This document shows, piece by piece, positions 33,771 to 44,565 of a stretch of 64,000 nucleotides of DNA. The translations under genes and the position numbers were made by a program. The notes beneath the pieces are model-generated. The model was not told the origin of the DNA, ran no database searches, and saw only the letters and a program-made list of their open reading frames with translations. The stretch comes from Paramyrothecium sp. XJ0827. Lineage: Eukaryota > Ascomycota > Sordariomycetes > Hypocreales > Stachybotryaceae. Within the stretch, counting starts at the first letter, position 1, and the number at the start of each line of letters is the position of its first letter. The stretch is from NCBI GenBank assembly GCA_020881915.1, contig JAJFPB010000007.1:2666001-2730000 (forward strand). The letters are read 5' to 3'.

Positions 33771-34266
33771 CGTTTAGGTGGCTTCGAGGCGATATCTTTT
33801 ATAAGGCAACTGTATGGTGTTTGTGTTTTGTGAAATTCATGACCTGGCAGGTAAGAGAGCGTGAGTTGCTCAAGTTCACGTTCACGCTCACGACTGCTAT
33901 CGATAAGACTGCTCGGTTTCCACCATGACGCACGACCTTTGTTCCACCACGAGAAAGCTACCCTGGACATCTGGCCGCCTCACGTTGCCCAAACTGATGC
34001 TCTATTTACACATCGTCCATGGCTTCAAAACATGTTAAAAATGAATTATAGTGTTACATGAATTAGGCTATCACGGCATGAGCTCCAATGTCCTTGCCAA
34101 AGTGATTTTTCATCAGATGGATGATAAGTATCTATGCAGGAATTCGATTTCCTATACCATCCTGCGACCATAAGACATTAGTCCTCGCTCCCAATTCCGA
34201 ACTTCCTGGCATTATGTCCCTGGGTATCAAAATAAAACAAGCAAAATGGTCCAAAACCAATCCCAT
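33771..34266. other. Intergenic
   Basis: Between the ERCC1 start (minus strand) and the 3' end of the next minus-strand gene, so it holds the ERCC1 promoter and a 3' UTR. AT-rich at 34010-34250. Nothing else seen. Confidence 0.55.
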
Positions 34267-35478
34267 TCAATCTACATCTTCAATGTCTCCATATTCACTC
34301 TCACTCGCGGCATCGTCACCAGTCAGGGAACGGTGCACAGCGTACAATGCCGTGAGCCAGTTCCGCAAGGCGCCGTTGGCGCTCTGTAACTCGTTTTCGG
34401 CAATGTTCATGCCGGAGAGCTGCTCCTGCAGCCTCTCGTAGGCTTCAATCATGACCCAGACCTGCAGCGCAGAGGCGTCTCGACTGGCTTGTGTACGATG
34501 CTCTGGAGCGAGCGCGGATGAAAGCTGCCTCGCCAAAAGGCTCAAGGAAATGTCCAGACTAAGGTTTTGTCGCGATGCAGATGCAGACGGCGGCATCGAG
34601 GGGTCGGCACTCTCATTCTGTGGGAGCGGGGAGGGCTCCGGTGAGAAGGACACGGGCTTGAAGTAGATGGCATCTTCTTGGAAAGCGACAAGAGTGCCGT
34701 CGTCGGAAGTCGTCACTGAAGTCGTCGGGCTAACCTGGCCTGGGTACTGGTTGGATAGATTCTGCCTTGCTTGCGATCGGTCTAGGACATGGTCATCCTG
34801 CTGCCTCAGGATGGTGTTGAGACTAGTAACGGGTAGTGACATTGGCATCGGGTGAGAGGCGGTGTGGGCGATCTCCGCATCTTCGTGGCCTCGAGATTCC
34901 AGCAACGCCCGATACTGCTGCGCAATGTCTTCAGCGCTCGATGGGTCGTTATTGGCACGTCGAGCCTGCCGTCGGCGTGCTGACTCCTCGAGCTGACCAA
35001 TGCTGAAGACGGGAGTCTTGGCTTGCCGTCGCAGTGACGAGACTGCTGAGACAGACGAGGCCGGCGAGCTTTCGAGGGATGGGCGTGGACTTTGCTCATT
35101 GGAAACGAGATGAGCTAGCTCTGGGATGACGGGCGGCCTGTCTTCAATCTTGGGTTGGATAGACTTCGGCTGAGCTTCAGACGTGCTCAGTATGCTGACA
35201 CGGTCGAGGTAATCCAGCCATTTGGCGTCGCTGAGATCTGGGGCCATGGATACGCATCGTGGTTTTACAGGCGTCGGTTGCCGTGGCGTCGTCGTCGCCG
35301 TTGTCGAAGATGTTATTCCTTGGGTTGCGGCATCGAGACTAAGCCTGGGTGGCGGTTCGTGAGACCACCGCTTGCTGCTGAAGAAGCCTTTCAAGCCGCG
35401 TGGATTCTTCTGTAGCTTCTTCCTGGCTGGTTTGAGATTCTGATGCGCCTGCACGGCGACAGCGCCTGATTGGTCCAT
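34267..35478 (-). CDS. Conserved-looking hypothetical protein
   Basis: 403 residues, single exon, ATG at 35478. Not recognised. The first about 100 residues are basic and Ser/Thr/Pro-rich (KNPRGLKGFFSSKRW). The middle has Arg-rich QLEESARRRQARRANND followed by a helix (AEDIAQQYRALLESRGHED), then a low-complexity Ser/Pro region. The last about 90 residues are helical with QVWVMIEAYERLQEQL and GALRNWLTALYAVHRSL, ending in an acidic tail. There is no signal peptide or membrane segment. The ordered helices at the C-terminus and the clean full-length frame support a real gene, perhaps a scaffold or regulator with a C-terminal interaction domain. No function is assigned. Confidence 0.7.
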   Translation of the reverse strand: MDQSGAVAVQAHQNLKPARKKLQKNPRGLKGFFSSKRWSHEPPPRLSLDAATQGITSSTTATTTPRQPTPVKPRCVSMAPDLSDAKWLDYLDRVSILSTSEAQPKSIQPKIEDRPPVIPELAHLVSNEQSPRPSLESSPASSVSAVSSLRRQAKTPVFSIGQLEESARRRQARRANNDPSSAEDIAQQYRALLESRGHEDAEIAHTASHPMPMSLPVTSLNTILRQQDDHVLDRSQARQNLSNQYPGQVSPTTSVTTSDDGTLVAFQEDAIYFKPVSFSPEPSPLPQNESADPSMPPSASASRQNLSLDISLSLLARQLSSALAPEHRTQASRDASALQVWVMIEAYERLQEQLSGMNIAENELQSANGALRNWLTALYAVHRSLTGDDAASESEYGDIEDVD

Positions 35479-37445
35479 TGTACTGTTGTGTGTGGTGTGT
35501 GCTTGACCTAAATGCTGTCGACAGTGTACGATATCGATGGTCTGTAGTTAGCAGAACGGGTAGACGTAAAGTGCGTCTACATCAACAGCTTATGAGGCTT
35601 CGGCGGGTTCTTGGATATGTAGGGTTGCATCTGCATATGCAATGGATGACGTTATAGCGAATGGGGGAGGGTGATAAGGATGGGATTGGAGTGCCCGCCA
35701 AACCTGCTTTGTGCCCCATTTTCGGTTCTCGACATTGGGAGCTCGGACAAGGGCCATTTCTGTGCTATTATAGCGCAAGATTGACCGCTCCTCACCAGGC
35801 CGGCTATGTGGGCTTCCATCATGCTTGCATGCACCCGTCTTTCTGGGAATGGGGTGGACGGGAAGTGCTGGGCACCGACCACACGTCATCGTTGGCGAAG
35901 GATATCCTGGTCAAGGAAACATGGCAAAGACAGGGGTCCAGGGCCACCAAGCCCAATGAGGGCGAAGGTGGAATGCGGGCTGCACCCTGTGCCTGACGAG
36001 AGGGGCAGTGATGGATCATGAAGGCAAGGCGCTTGCGCAAGCTGCTGTACCATGAATATGAAGACGGTACCAAATGGGGGGATCTTGGTGGGCGAAGTCA
36101 GAACTGGGCGAGCGTTGCTGAAGATCTTGTTCCTGGCCGGAACGCTGTTCCGAAGCTCCAGAGAAGTCTGCCGATCGGATGATCTGGACCTCCTAAGCAT
36201 TGCAAAAGCACTGAGAGCAAATTTGGTAGCAAGCAGGAAGTCGTCATGACCTGACAATGCATTGAGTGCCCCGTCCCCGTAGTACCCTGAGGACGAGGAA
36301 GTGTTTCAGGGCGGATTCATGGTAGTATGACGCCGGTATGCTAAAGTTCTGGGACTTGGCAGTGTATGCTGGCTTAGCCAAGTAACCGCAGGCTGATGTC
36401 ATTGCTCCCTCATGCCGACCGTTGTCCGCGGCTGTACAGAGTACGTTGTAAAAAGAGTCGCACAAGATGTGAAGTGAAACCCCTTAAAACGTCTCAGCGT
36501 CTGCAAGATATGATTTACTGAGCCAGCGACATATCGATTGGAGGCAAGTTGTTTACCCGTAGTAGCTTCAACGCTCCAGCACTAGGTAGGTGTCGGGTTG
36601 AGCACTAACCTTAGGTACATGGCAGCTTAAGCTTGGGCCTGTTTCTATTCAGGATCAAGCGCCAGCACTGGCGATCGTGTGTGGAGGCCGCGGGGTAGGC
36701 TTGGATCAAAGTCACCTGATATATCACGTGATACAGAGCTCCGCACGGCTTCGAATCGAGCTTTTATCCCGTCGGATAAATTCTGCCATCTCAACGTATT
36801 AGCCGCCTTGGCTCTGGGGTCCTTCTATTCGATAATCTATACTCCGTACATCAATCGAAGTGCCCGAATTAGTCGCAGTCCCGGCGGAGGATCAGTCAAC
36901 CCAAGCCTCGACATTGAAACCGATGGGTGAATTCACGCACGAAATTGCTACTAACACAGCTCCCCACTCCAGCTTCGGTCTTCTTGCCCGAGCACAAGTC
37001 CCGAATGCCACCATCCGCCCGAATCTCAACACGAACCCCCCAACGACCATCGAATCTGCCCCCTCGCGCCGCCGCGCGCCCAATCACCACGTCGCAATGC
37101 CAATCTTCACCCGAGCATCTCCCCCCACGGTGCCTGCCTTTCCCGCTGAGACCAGGCCCCGTGCTGGCCCTTCAGACCGGCAACACGGCAAACTAGCACT
37201 GGGCGAAGACGGGGGCATTATTCCATCAATCAGAGCGCCGCGTCTCCCCGCCCGCGTGCCCCGTTCTCCGGTCTCGGGCCCCACAACTGTCTCCAAAGTG
37301 CCCGCACTCCGGCTCAAAGCGTCTGGTTTCCCCTCCATCGCGGGGTTGGGCGCATAAGCGAGACGGAGAAAAAAAAAAATAAGTAATAGTCCATAGTGTT
37401 TCCCCAGGGTTCGAGAACGCCGTGTCTCCTGGCGAGCGAGGCGGG

Positions 37446-37459
37446 CCACTTTAAAGTGG
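37446..37459. promoter_or_regulatory. Perfect palindrome CCACTTTAAAGTGG
   Basis: A 14-bp perfect dyad 15 bases upstream of the TATAAAA at 37474, about 200 bases before the dehydratase ATG. Its position suits a binding site for a dimeric regulator. That role is inferred. Confidence 0.4.
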
Positions 37460-37473
37460 GATGATGGCAAACG

Positions 37474-37480
37474 TATAAAA
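37474..37480 (+). promoter_or_regulatory. TATA box of sugar-acid dehydratase gene
   Basis: TATAAAA about 180 bases upstream of the ATG at 37662, followed by a pyrimidine-rich leader. Confidence 0.5.
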
Positions 37481-37661
37481 GCTTCCGGGGCCTTGTCTTG
37501 ATGCTCACTTACTTGCTCCTGTTCAGTATAGCCTTTCACTCTCCTCGCGCCTTCAATCCCTAACTCATCATCTTGTTGAAACTATCTCGTGTCAATCTGA
37601 ACACATTGACCTTTTGCATGTGACACGTCCTCATTCCCATTGTTTACACCCCACCACCAAG

Positions 37662-39093
37662 ATGCCTGAGATCACAATCACCGGCTTCAAGACGCGCGAT
37701 GTGCGCTTTCCCACCTCCCTCGACAAGACCGGCTCCGATGCCATGAACGCCGCCGGTGACTACTCATCCGCCTACTGCATCCTCGAGACCGACTCCTCAT
37801 ACACTGGTCATGGCATGGTGAGCCCCTCCACTCCCTCACCCACTTACTCACTTGTCGCTTGACGGATTTCCGGTGATGCTAATCCGCTCGATGTAGACCT
37901 TCACAATTGGCCGTGGCAATGACATTGTCTGCGCCGCCATCGTCCACGTCGCCGACCGCCTCAAGGGCAAGACGCTCTCGTCCCTCGTCGCCAACTGGGG
38001 CAAGACCTGGCGCCATCTCGTCAACGACAGCCAGCTGCGCTGGATCGGCCCCGAGAAGGGCGTCATCCACCTCGCCCTCGGCGCCGTCGTCAACGCCGTC
38101 TGGGACCTCTGGGCCAAGGTTCTGGGCAAGCCCGTCTGGCGCATCATCGCCGACATGAGCCCCGAGGAGTTCGTCAACTGCATCGACTTCCGGTACATCA
38201 CCGACGCCATCACCCCCGAGGAGGCCCTCCACATGCTGCGCGCCCAGGAGGGCGGCAAGGCCCAGCGCGTCCAGGACGCCCTGAACAACCGCGCCGTCCC
38301 CGCCTACACCACCAGCGCCGGCTGGCTCGGCTACGGCGAGGACAAGATGAAGGGCCTGCTGCAGGAGACGCTGAACGCCGGCTACCGCCACTTTAAGCTC
38401 AAGGTCGGTGGCAGCGTCGAGCAGGACAAGCGCCGCCTGACCATTGCCCGTGATGTCATCGGCTACGACAGCGGCAACGTCCTCATGGTCGACGCCAACC
38501 AGGTCTGGTCCGTCCCCGAGGCCATCGAGTACATGAAGGCCCTGTCTGAGTTCAAGCCTTGGTTCATCGAGGAGCCCACGAGCCCCGACGACATCCTGGG
38601 CCACAAGGCCGTCCGCGACGCCCTAAAGCCCTACGGCATCGGCGTCGCCACCGGTGAGATGTGCCAGAACCGCGTCATCTTCAAGCAGCTCCTCGCCTCG
38701 GGCGCCATCGACGTCTGCCAGATCGACGCCTGCCGCATGGGCGGTGTGAACGAGGTCCTGGCCGTCCTGCTCATGGCCAAGAAGTTCAACGTGCCCATCG
38801 TCCCCCACTCCGGCGGCGTCGGCCTGCCCGAGTACACCCAGCACCTGAGCACCGTCGACTACGTCGTCGTCAGCGGCAAGCTCTCCGTCCTCGAGTACGT
38901 CGACCACCTGCACGAGCACTTCCTCAACCCCTCCGTCATCAAGGACGGCTTCTACCAGACCCCGACCGAGCCCGGCTACAGCGTCGAGATGAAGCCCGAC
39001 AGCATGGACCGCTTCACCTTCCCCGGCGAGAAGGGCGTGAGCTGGTGGACCAGCGATGAGGCCAAGCCAATCTTGGAAGGCGAGAAGATTTAA
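37662..39093 (+). CDS. Enolase-superfamily L-fuconate dehydratase-like protein (ENOSF1-type)
   Basis: Exons 37662-37817 and 37897-39093; 450 residues. The intron 37818-37896 gives GHGM|TFTIGRGND. It belongs to the mandelate racemase/muconate-lactonising branch, close to L-fuconate dehydratase and human ENOSF1, which abstract the C2 proton of a sugar acid and eliminate water. Active-site features visible are the acid-base lysines in YRHFKLKVGG, the Mg2+ ligands in LMVDANQ, WFIEEPTSPDD and GVATGEMCQN, and the catalytic His in VPIVPHSGGVGLPEY. Length matches the family (about 440). Use of C-ending codons is extreme, suggesting strong expression. L-fuconate is the likeliest substrate by family, but related sugar acids such as rhamnonate or galactonate cannot be excluded. 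Confidence 0.93.
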
Positions 39094-39296
39094 AACAGGC
39101 AGCACATTTCGCAGGGGGAGACTGGAGGTTATGTAGCGTCGCAAATACCCGTAATTTTCGAGATTTAGCATCAAGGGGAGCAGTCTCCGCTAGGAGACAG
39201 GTTGAAAATAGATAATGCATTCATTGATCTTGTTCTTACGCCCATTATTAGGTTCTACAATGACCGAGAACGTAGGTTGCGAAACATTCTGCCCCC

Positions 39297-40244
39297 TCAA
39301 AGACCTGTATGTTTCTTCAGAAACGAGACAATGTCGCTCAGCATCTCAGCCGAGTACCAATGGCCCAACTCTGGGTACACGTGGAAGTCTACCTTGATGT
39401 CCAACTTTTCCAACAAGCTGACGGCCTCGCAAGTATGAAGATAGTCCACTTCATCATCCTGTGCCCCGTGCCCGAGGAAGACGGGCGTTGACCGAAAGGG
39501 AAATGAGCTTGGAGGCGCCGCACCCGGCAACTCGACCTCTTCCCACAAAGCATTGACCACGTCTTGTGTTGGTGATATCTTGCCGTCTCCACTCACCATC
39601 TCGTCGTCAGTTGTAGCTTCGTAGGCAGCGTCGCTCTCGAAGACGACATTATCTTCCATGGTCATTCCCCCCAAGGAACCATCACTGTCCAAGAGGTGAA
39701 GCAAAGGAGCGGTTATGGGCATAAATCCGCACATGCCCACAACTGCGCCCAAGGGGCCCTCATTCCAAAGCAACAAGCATGTCAACGCCATTGAGCACCC
39801 TTGACTGATGCCTGCTAGGACGACCTTGCTGGCGTCTCCGCCAAGGACTTGTATCTCTTCTCGAAGCAACGCGATGACAAACTCGACTGTCTCTCGCATA
39901 TTTCCCCGCGCTTCTGGCTCCCAATCGCCAGAGCCGTCGTACCACTGATGGATGATTGACCGGCGGTACTTAGTAGCCCGCATAAGAGGCGCCGTGGGAA
40001 AGACAAACTTGGTGTGGGGGAAGCGCGTTTGAAAAACTCCGTGTTCTTGAGTTTGTGCTGACAAGAGGGGATCGCAAAATTTGTCAGCGCTGGAGCCACG
40101 TCCGTGGAGGAAGATGACGGTGCTTTTGTGAGGCGCCTCAAGGGGAGGCCGGGTTGTTACGGGTGGGAATTCGCCCAGCGCAGCCCGTTTTGAGGCAGCC
40201 GAGGATTTGGGCTGGGGACCTGGTGATATGCCTGGGTTCGCCAT
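39297..40244 (-). CDS. Acyl-protein-thioesterase/carboxylesterase-like hydrolase
   Basis: 315 residues, single exon. ATG 40244 is preferred; an upstream in-frame start at 40337 would add 31 unconserved residues. The phospholipase/carboxylesterase family fold shows FLHGRGSSADKF (oxyanion region), nucleophile GISQG with Ser147, acid in GAQDDEVD (Asp263/264) and His295 in LGHW. Classical APT1-type enzymes have about 230 residues and remove palmitoyl groups from proteins. This one carries an N-terminal Pro/Ala-rich extension of about 38 residues and an acidic insert at about 185-245 between the nucleophile and acid. It may therefore be a fungal-specific branch with a different acyl substrate. No signal peptide. 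Convergent with the dehydratase gene. Confidence 0.88.
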   Translation of the reverse strand: MANPGISPGPQPKSSAASKRAALGEFPPVTTRPPLEAPHKSTVIFLHGRGSSADKFCDPLLSAQTQEHGVFQTRFPHTKFVFPTAPLMRATKYRRSIIHQWYDGSGDWEPEARGNMRETVEFVIALLREEIQVLGGDASKVVLAGISQGCSMALTCLLLWNEGPLGAVVGMCGFMPITAPLLHLLDSDGSLGGMTMEDNVVFESDAAYEATTDDEMVSGDGKISPTQDVVNALWEEVELPGAAPPSSFPFRSTPVFLGHGAQDDEVDYLHTCEAVSLLEKLDIKVDFHVYPELGHWYSAEMLSDIVSFLKKHTGL

Positions 40245-40532
40245 GTTGCAAGGAAGCCCGCGTTGACAGTCACAGACCGAGCGACCAGACGCAACGCTTG
40301 CACCAAACAGATTCCGCTGCTCAGCACTTCGGCCCACTTCTGTTTCCAGTCAGTAAACGCGTTCCAGTAGGACCCTGACAACGCCTCCCAAGTGGGCTTG
40401 GAAGCCATGTGCGAAGATGAACACAGCTACGTCTGACTTGCTCACTGGACTGCACCAAATGTGTCATGTCCAAAGAGCCTGTTTCAACGGACGATGCCGC
40501 CGAGCACAATATTCTGCCGCTAGACGTATTGG
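40245..40532. other. Short intergenic gap
   Basis: 288 bases between two minus-strand genes, holding the thioesterase promoter or leader and the 3' end of the APH-fold gene. Nothing specific seen. Confidence 0.6.
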
Positions 40533-41387
40533 CTACCATATAATGTCGTGTGCATGCATCATCACGGACAAATGAATAGGCCAGGGTTGCATGATGCGAT
40601 CGGGCGTTTCGTCGAGGTAGAAACTGGAGTCATCATCATCGAGGTATGACTTGACATATTCCCAGAATGTCGGCGCGTAACCAGCCTCAGACCAGTTCAG
40701 AATGGCAACAACTTTGCCGTCCTGGTCGATCAGGATGTTTTCGGGGCACAAGTTGCCATGAGTAAACACCATGTCATGATGGCTCGGCAAGGCTCTCAAT
40801 GCGTTGAGGAACCGGATGGCCTTCTTGGTCGACGCAGCATCATACAGGCTCCCGACCCGGTCGATCCTCGTAGCAATCGCATTGAGAAACTCCTCTGTTG
40901 AGCCGTACGGCCCGCGAATATTGCCATCTCTTGGATCCAGAAACCGATCACGGGCAAGGACATTTGGTACTTGAGCTAGGGTGATGGATCGTAGCTGCTG
41001 AAGATGGGCCCGCAAATCAGAGACGACTCTGTCCTGTTGAGCAGTGGAAAGGTCATCCCAGCATTCGCAGAGAGCAACGCCACTTGGTTTCTCGAATACT
41101 TCGTAGAAGCGGCGAGATTTGTCGTCGTAACCCTGGTGAAGCGGTTTCGGCACGGGGATGGTGGTGTTACTCCGCAGCCATTCCAGCAGTGCCGACTCGT
41201 AGTGAACGGAACTCTTGTTTCTTCGTATAATGAAACGTGAGTCCTCGATACTTTCATCCCCAGCTCTGGCGCTGTTCAGCGGACCGGTCGGCAGGTCGAG
41301 ATCAGCTCTTGCAGGGTCTCCCTCGGTGGTGGGAGGATGCATGTCTCCCGTGGGACGTTGAAGAGAAATGAAGTTTTCAAAAAGCAT
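40533..41387 (-). CDS. APH-fold phosphotransferase-like protein, probable pseudokinase
   Basis: 284 residues, single exon, ATG at 41387. It has the aminoglycoside/choline-kinase-like fold found in a large fungal family: IIRRNKSSVHYESALLEWL, TTIPVPKPLHQG, FYEVFEKPSGVAL, FTHGNLCPENILID (residues 208-221) and AILNWSEAGYAPTFWEY (228-243). The family consensus is HGDxxPxN for the catalytic loop and I(I/L)DW for the Mg2+ aspartate. Here the catalytic-base Asp is Asn212 and the metal-binding Asp is Asn231, both read directly from AAC codons. The beta3 position shows IIRR with no lysine. The fold appears intact but phosphotransfer is doubtful. Substrate unknown; a naming as aminoglycoside resistance gene would be wrong. 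Confidence 0.85.
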   Translation of the reverse strand: MLFENFISLQRPTGDMHPPTTEGDPARADLDLPTGPLNSARAGDESIEDSRFIIRRNKSSVHYESALLEWLRSNTTIPVPKPLHQGYDDKSRRFYEVFEKPSGVALCECWDDLSTAQQDRVVSDLRAHLQQLRSITLAQVPNVLARDRFLDPRDGNIRGPYGSTEEFLNAIATRIDRVGSLYDAASTKKAIRFLNALRALPSHHDMVFTHGNLCPENILIDQDGKVVAILNWSEAGYAPTFWEYVKSYLDDDDSSFYLDETPDRIMQPWPIHLSVMMHAHDIIW

Positions 41388-44300
41388 GTTGAAGGAGCGG
41401 AAGAAGGATTAATTAAAAAAAATCTTAAGGGAGACCGTGGCAAGGCGAGGAAGACCGGGAGGGTGAGAAGAGAAGGGAAGGGCGACGAGACGAAGAGGTG
41501 AGGGGAGGCCATGTTTTATGTGGTGGCAGCGGCGCACTGCAAGCATGTCTATATCCCTTCACTCTCCACAGGCCATGACAGGACAAGACGAGACGAGACA
41601 AGACGATTCTCGGAGCTGACCACGAGGCGGCGGGAAGGGGCCCGCATTCCAAATACAACGTCAAGCGGCTATCGGACGTGCATCCTGTATGCAAAGTGGT
41701 CTTGGCTCGGCGGAAGGAGAAGCGCAAAGCGGAGCAGAGCGGGATAATGGCCATGGACCAGGATAAGAGACTCGAAGCCAAGGGCGTTGCGCAAGACGAC
41801 CACTAGCGAACCATGTCGACGAAGGAAGGGTTGCTGGCCGGACTCTGATGCAGCGAGCAGCCAGGCTGGCAGGGCAGGTATCCCGGCCAAGCGGCGGAGG
41901 TGTGCAGAGCACGGCTGGCGACAGGATGGGAAAATCTTGGGCCGACCAGGTTCACGGGAGAAGGGGTACGGGCCAGGGATGGAGCAGCAGGCCAGAGCAG
42001 AGCAGACCAGAGCAGATGAATTGAAGGGTGAGGCTTACCGGCGTGGTGGGTTGCATGTGTTACGGGCCCGGCACCCTGGGGGTCTAGACGACCGGATTCC
42101 GAGGTGCTGTTGCTGTGGGAGGGATGTTTTGCTCGAAATCCCTGCGCAGATGAAGGAAAAGAGGAGTCCCGTCACTTACATGAGGATAGCGTGGTTTGCA
42201 GAGACGGGGTTGCGCGAGGCGAGGATGGACATGGACGTGGACGTGGGACTAGAAAAGAGGTATTGGTCCTGGGCTGGTGGAGAACATGCGCCGTACCGTA
42301 ATTTCGGCTTCTCGCTGCGTCACAGAAAATTCTCCGTTGCCTTCGCTTCGCGGTGATCGAATGTACGTGGGCCCACGATTAAGTGCAATCAAGTCATTGG
42401 TGACTGGCCCAGCCGAGTTCACAAAATGTCATCCGCATACGCACGGGATTGGGCACTTGATCAGAAAACGACAGCTCGGCTCGTGCCTGCGCGCGTGTAA
42501 GTGCGGGCCCCGGGGAGAAGTGCCCTGAGAGGACCGTCTTTCGCCAACAACACAGCCTCCGCCCGTCGCCGGCTAAGATCTCATCCCATGGCCCTCTCTC
42601 ATCCTCTCATCCACATAGCGTAGCCTGTTGGGACACTGGACTGCTAATCCCCAAGCGAGCCAGCAGGGGTGCCAGATCGCGTCAGCGGTATGTACGGCGC
42701 TGCGGGAAGAGACCGGATCTCAACGTTGAAAACCACGGAACTTGGACGAATATTTCGCCCTTCAATTGTCGCCCCGTGTCCCAACTCGGCGCAAGTTGCG
42801 ACCATTCCACATTCCACGGCTTCCAGCAAGGCATCGCAGCTTTATCAGATGCACGACTAGGGAGCCATGACCAGACATGTCAAAGTTTGGTACGGCTGCG
42901 TCAGGTGGTGAGCTTGGCTGGGGGGCCGCAAGAACAAAAAGAGTGCCAAGCTGATGGATCGGTTACAGAGTACATGGGAACATTCGACCTGATTGTACGA
43001 GCGGTAACGCTTGTGTTGTAGAGAGTAGATGGGACAGGAAAGCCAAACGCCTGAGATATCCCGACGGGACATGTTTGACAAACTGGCCATCCATGGCAAC
43101 TTTTGACTTGGGATCATCATTGCCGGCATCATCTGAAACCCACCCAACCTGGTAACCCGGGCCTGAGGTCCCTTCGGCTATTAAGAAAATTGCACAGTCG
43201 CTTCCGAGCCTTTGACAGAGCAATGCTGCTTGCGAGTTCCATGCCCGAATAAACCAGGGCCATTGCTGCTCCCGTCAACGTCCGCGAGCAGTCGCAGCAC
43301 CCGTAGTACCCGGCGTCGAGATCGGCCTGCAGCCTGCAGGGGATACTGGCTCCTGGGCATGGATCTGATACAGACTACCTGCACTCATTTCCACGTTCGG
43401 GCTTACTCGTGACCATAAGCGTGACCTTGAATTTCACGGCTGGCTGGCATCCACACATCCACATCCACCTCAAACCTTGGGTCGACGCGAGGAGCAATCC
43501 ATGTCAGAGATGCTTGATCGGGGCTGCGCTTCGGGACCGTCAGCCGTTTGCTTGGGCTTGGGGCTTTGTGGGTGCGTGGCAATCTATCTACCGTCGCATC
43601 GTACGTAGCAGAACGCCTGGCCGTACCACATCTCGTCGCGAGCGGGCGGGTGGGCGACTGGCGCGCATACACGTTTGGCCATGCGCACGCACATTGATAT
43701 TGAATATGCCCCGTCGGTATATGTTCCAATTGGGGACATTGATTGACCAAAGGGCCTCGGGCGTGTGTGTGCCTGCGATGTGCTGCCTGGCTCAGCGCTG
43801 CTCCCCCCCCCACGATTCGGAAAGGCTGGGCTTTTCCATCTGGCTACATCATGACTTGCAGCCAAGAGCGATAAACGCAAGGCCCGGCCAGGCAAGGCCC
43901 GGCAAGGGGGCTTTGGCAGATGGATGCACGCACGCTCGCCAACGTGGTCGCCAAGGCACGTTCAAAAGAGCCCCAAGGGTCGGTGCAATTGGAGGGGCTT
44001 TGGCACCCTGGCCGCCGTAGTGTTGGCGGGTAGGCAGCCAGGGTTAGCGAGAGCTGGGCTGGTCCTTAGCGGTGCGTTTCAGGCGAACCAAACTTGCAAA
44101 CGAGGCGGTGGCTGTCCGCTCAAAACGCCTCTCTCTGGTCTCTGTCTCTGCTTCTCTACCAACTACCTACCAACCTTACCCCAGCCAATTGGGCCACCAT
44201 CCTCACCTTCAAACTTCATGTTGTGGTCCTGCACCGCACGGCACCCTCCACTACCTCACCTCAGCTCACATCCGTCCACCTCAGCCCCAACCGGGAGCGC

Positions 44301-44565
44301 ACACTTGCCTACCGCACGCGTCCGACCCTCCAATCTATCCCTTTCTCTTCACGCGTGACAAGGCAGGGTTCGATCCAGCATTGGATCATGAACTTGTCCG
44401 TGGCAGCCTCCATCCTTGCCCCGCTGTAGTTCGTACCCCCCCTTGCCATCCTCTCGGCCCTCGGAGACGTCTCCCTCAAACGCCTGCGGACGAAGATCCT
44501 CGGGCGCCGGAACCGATCCATTACCCCGGACCTCACAAGTGACACGGCTTGCTGAAACGGCAAAT
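41388..44565. other. 3.2-kb intergenic region
   Basis: No convincing gene. Contents: a short GAGCAGACCA-type direct repeat near 41980-42015, a CCCGGCCAGGCAAGG-type repeat near 43880-43910, and the leader of the GPI mannosyltransferase gene. That leader includes a possible 13-codon upstream ORF at 44388-44429. The open frame at 43409-44020 starts with GTG and resembles no family. Confidence 0.5.
44388..44429 (+). other. Possible 13-codon upstream ORF
   Basis: ATG at 44388, stop at 44427-44429, encoding MNLSVAASILAPL. It ends 136 bases before the main ATG and could damp translation if the leader starts upstream of it. Transcription start unknown. Confidence 0.3.

Larger units (their letters stand above)
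35479..37661. other. 2.2-kb intergenic region
   Basis: Promoter side of two divergent genes. A 14-bp perfect palindrome (37446-37459) and TATAAAA (37474-37480) precede the dehydratase gene at 37662. The open frame at about 36860-37357 begins with GTG, lacks family resemblance and is not called. No RNA gene or repeat recognised. Confidence 0.55.

Noticed and set aside
36860..37357. Frame of 165 codons upstream of the dehydratase gene
   Set aside because: Starts with GTG, is Pro/Ala/Arg-rich and runs toward the promoter with the palindrome and TATA box; no evidence of splicing to an ATG.
40533..41387. Aminoglycoside resistance gene
   Set aside because: The APH fold is shared by a large fungal family of unrelated function, and catalytic aspartates are absent here.
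43409..44020. Frame of 203 codons left of GPI18
   Set aside because: Starts with GTG, no recognisable domain, and competing frames overlap it on both strands.
44360..44380. GGTTCGATCC resembling a tRNA T-loop
   Set aside because: Flanking bases do not pair as a T-stem or acceptor stem and no A-box lies at the right distance.
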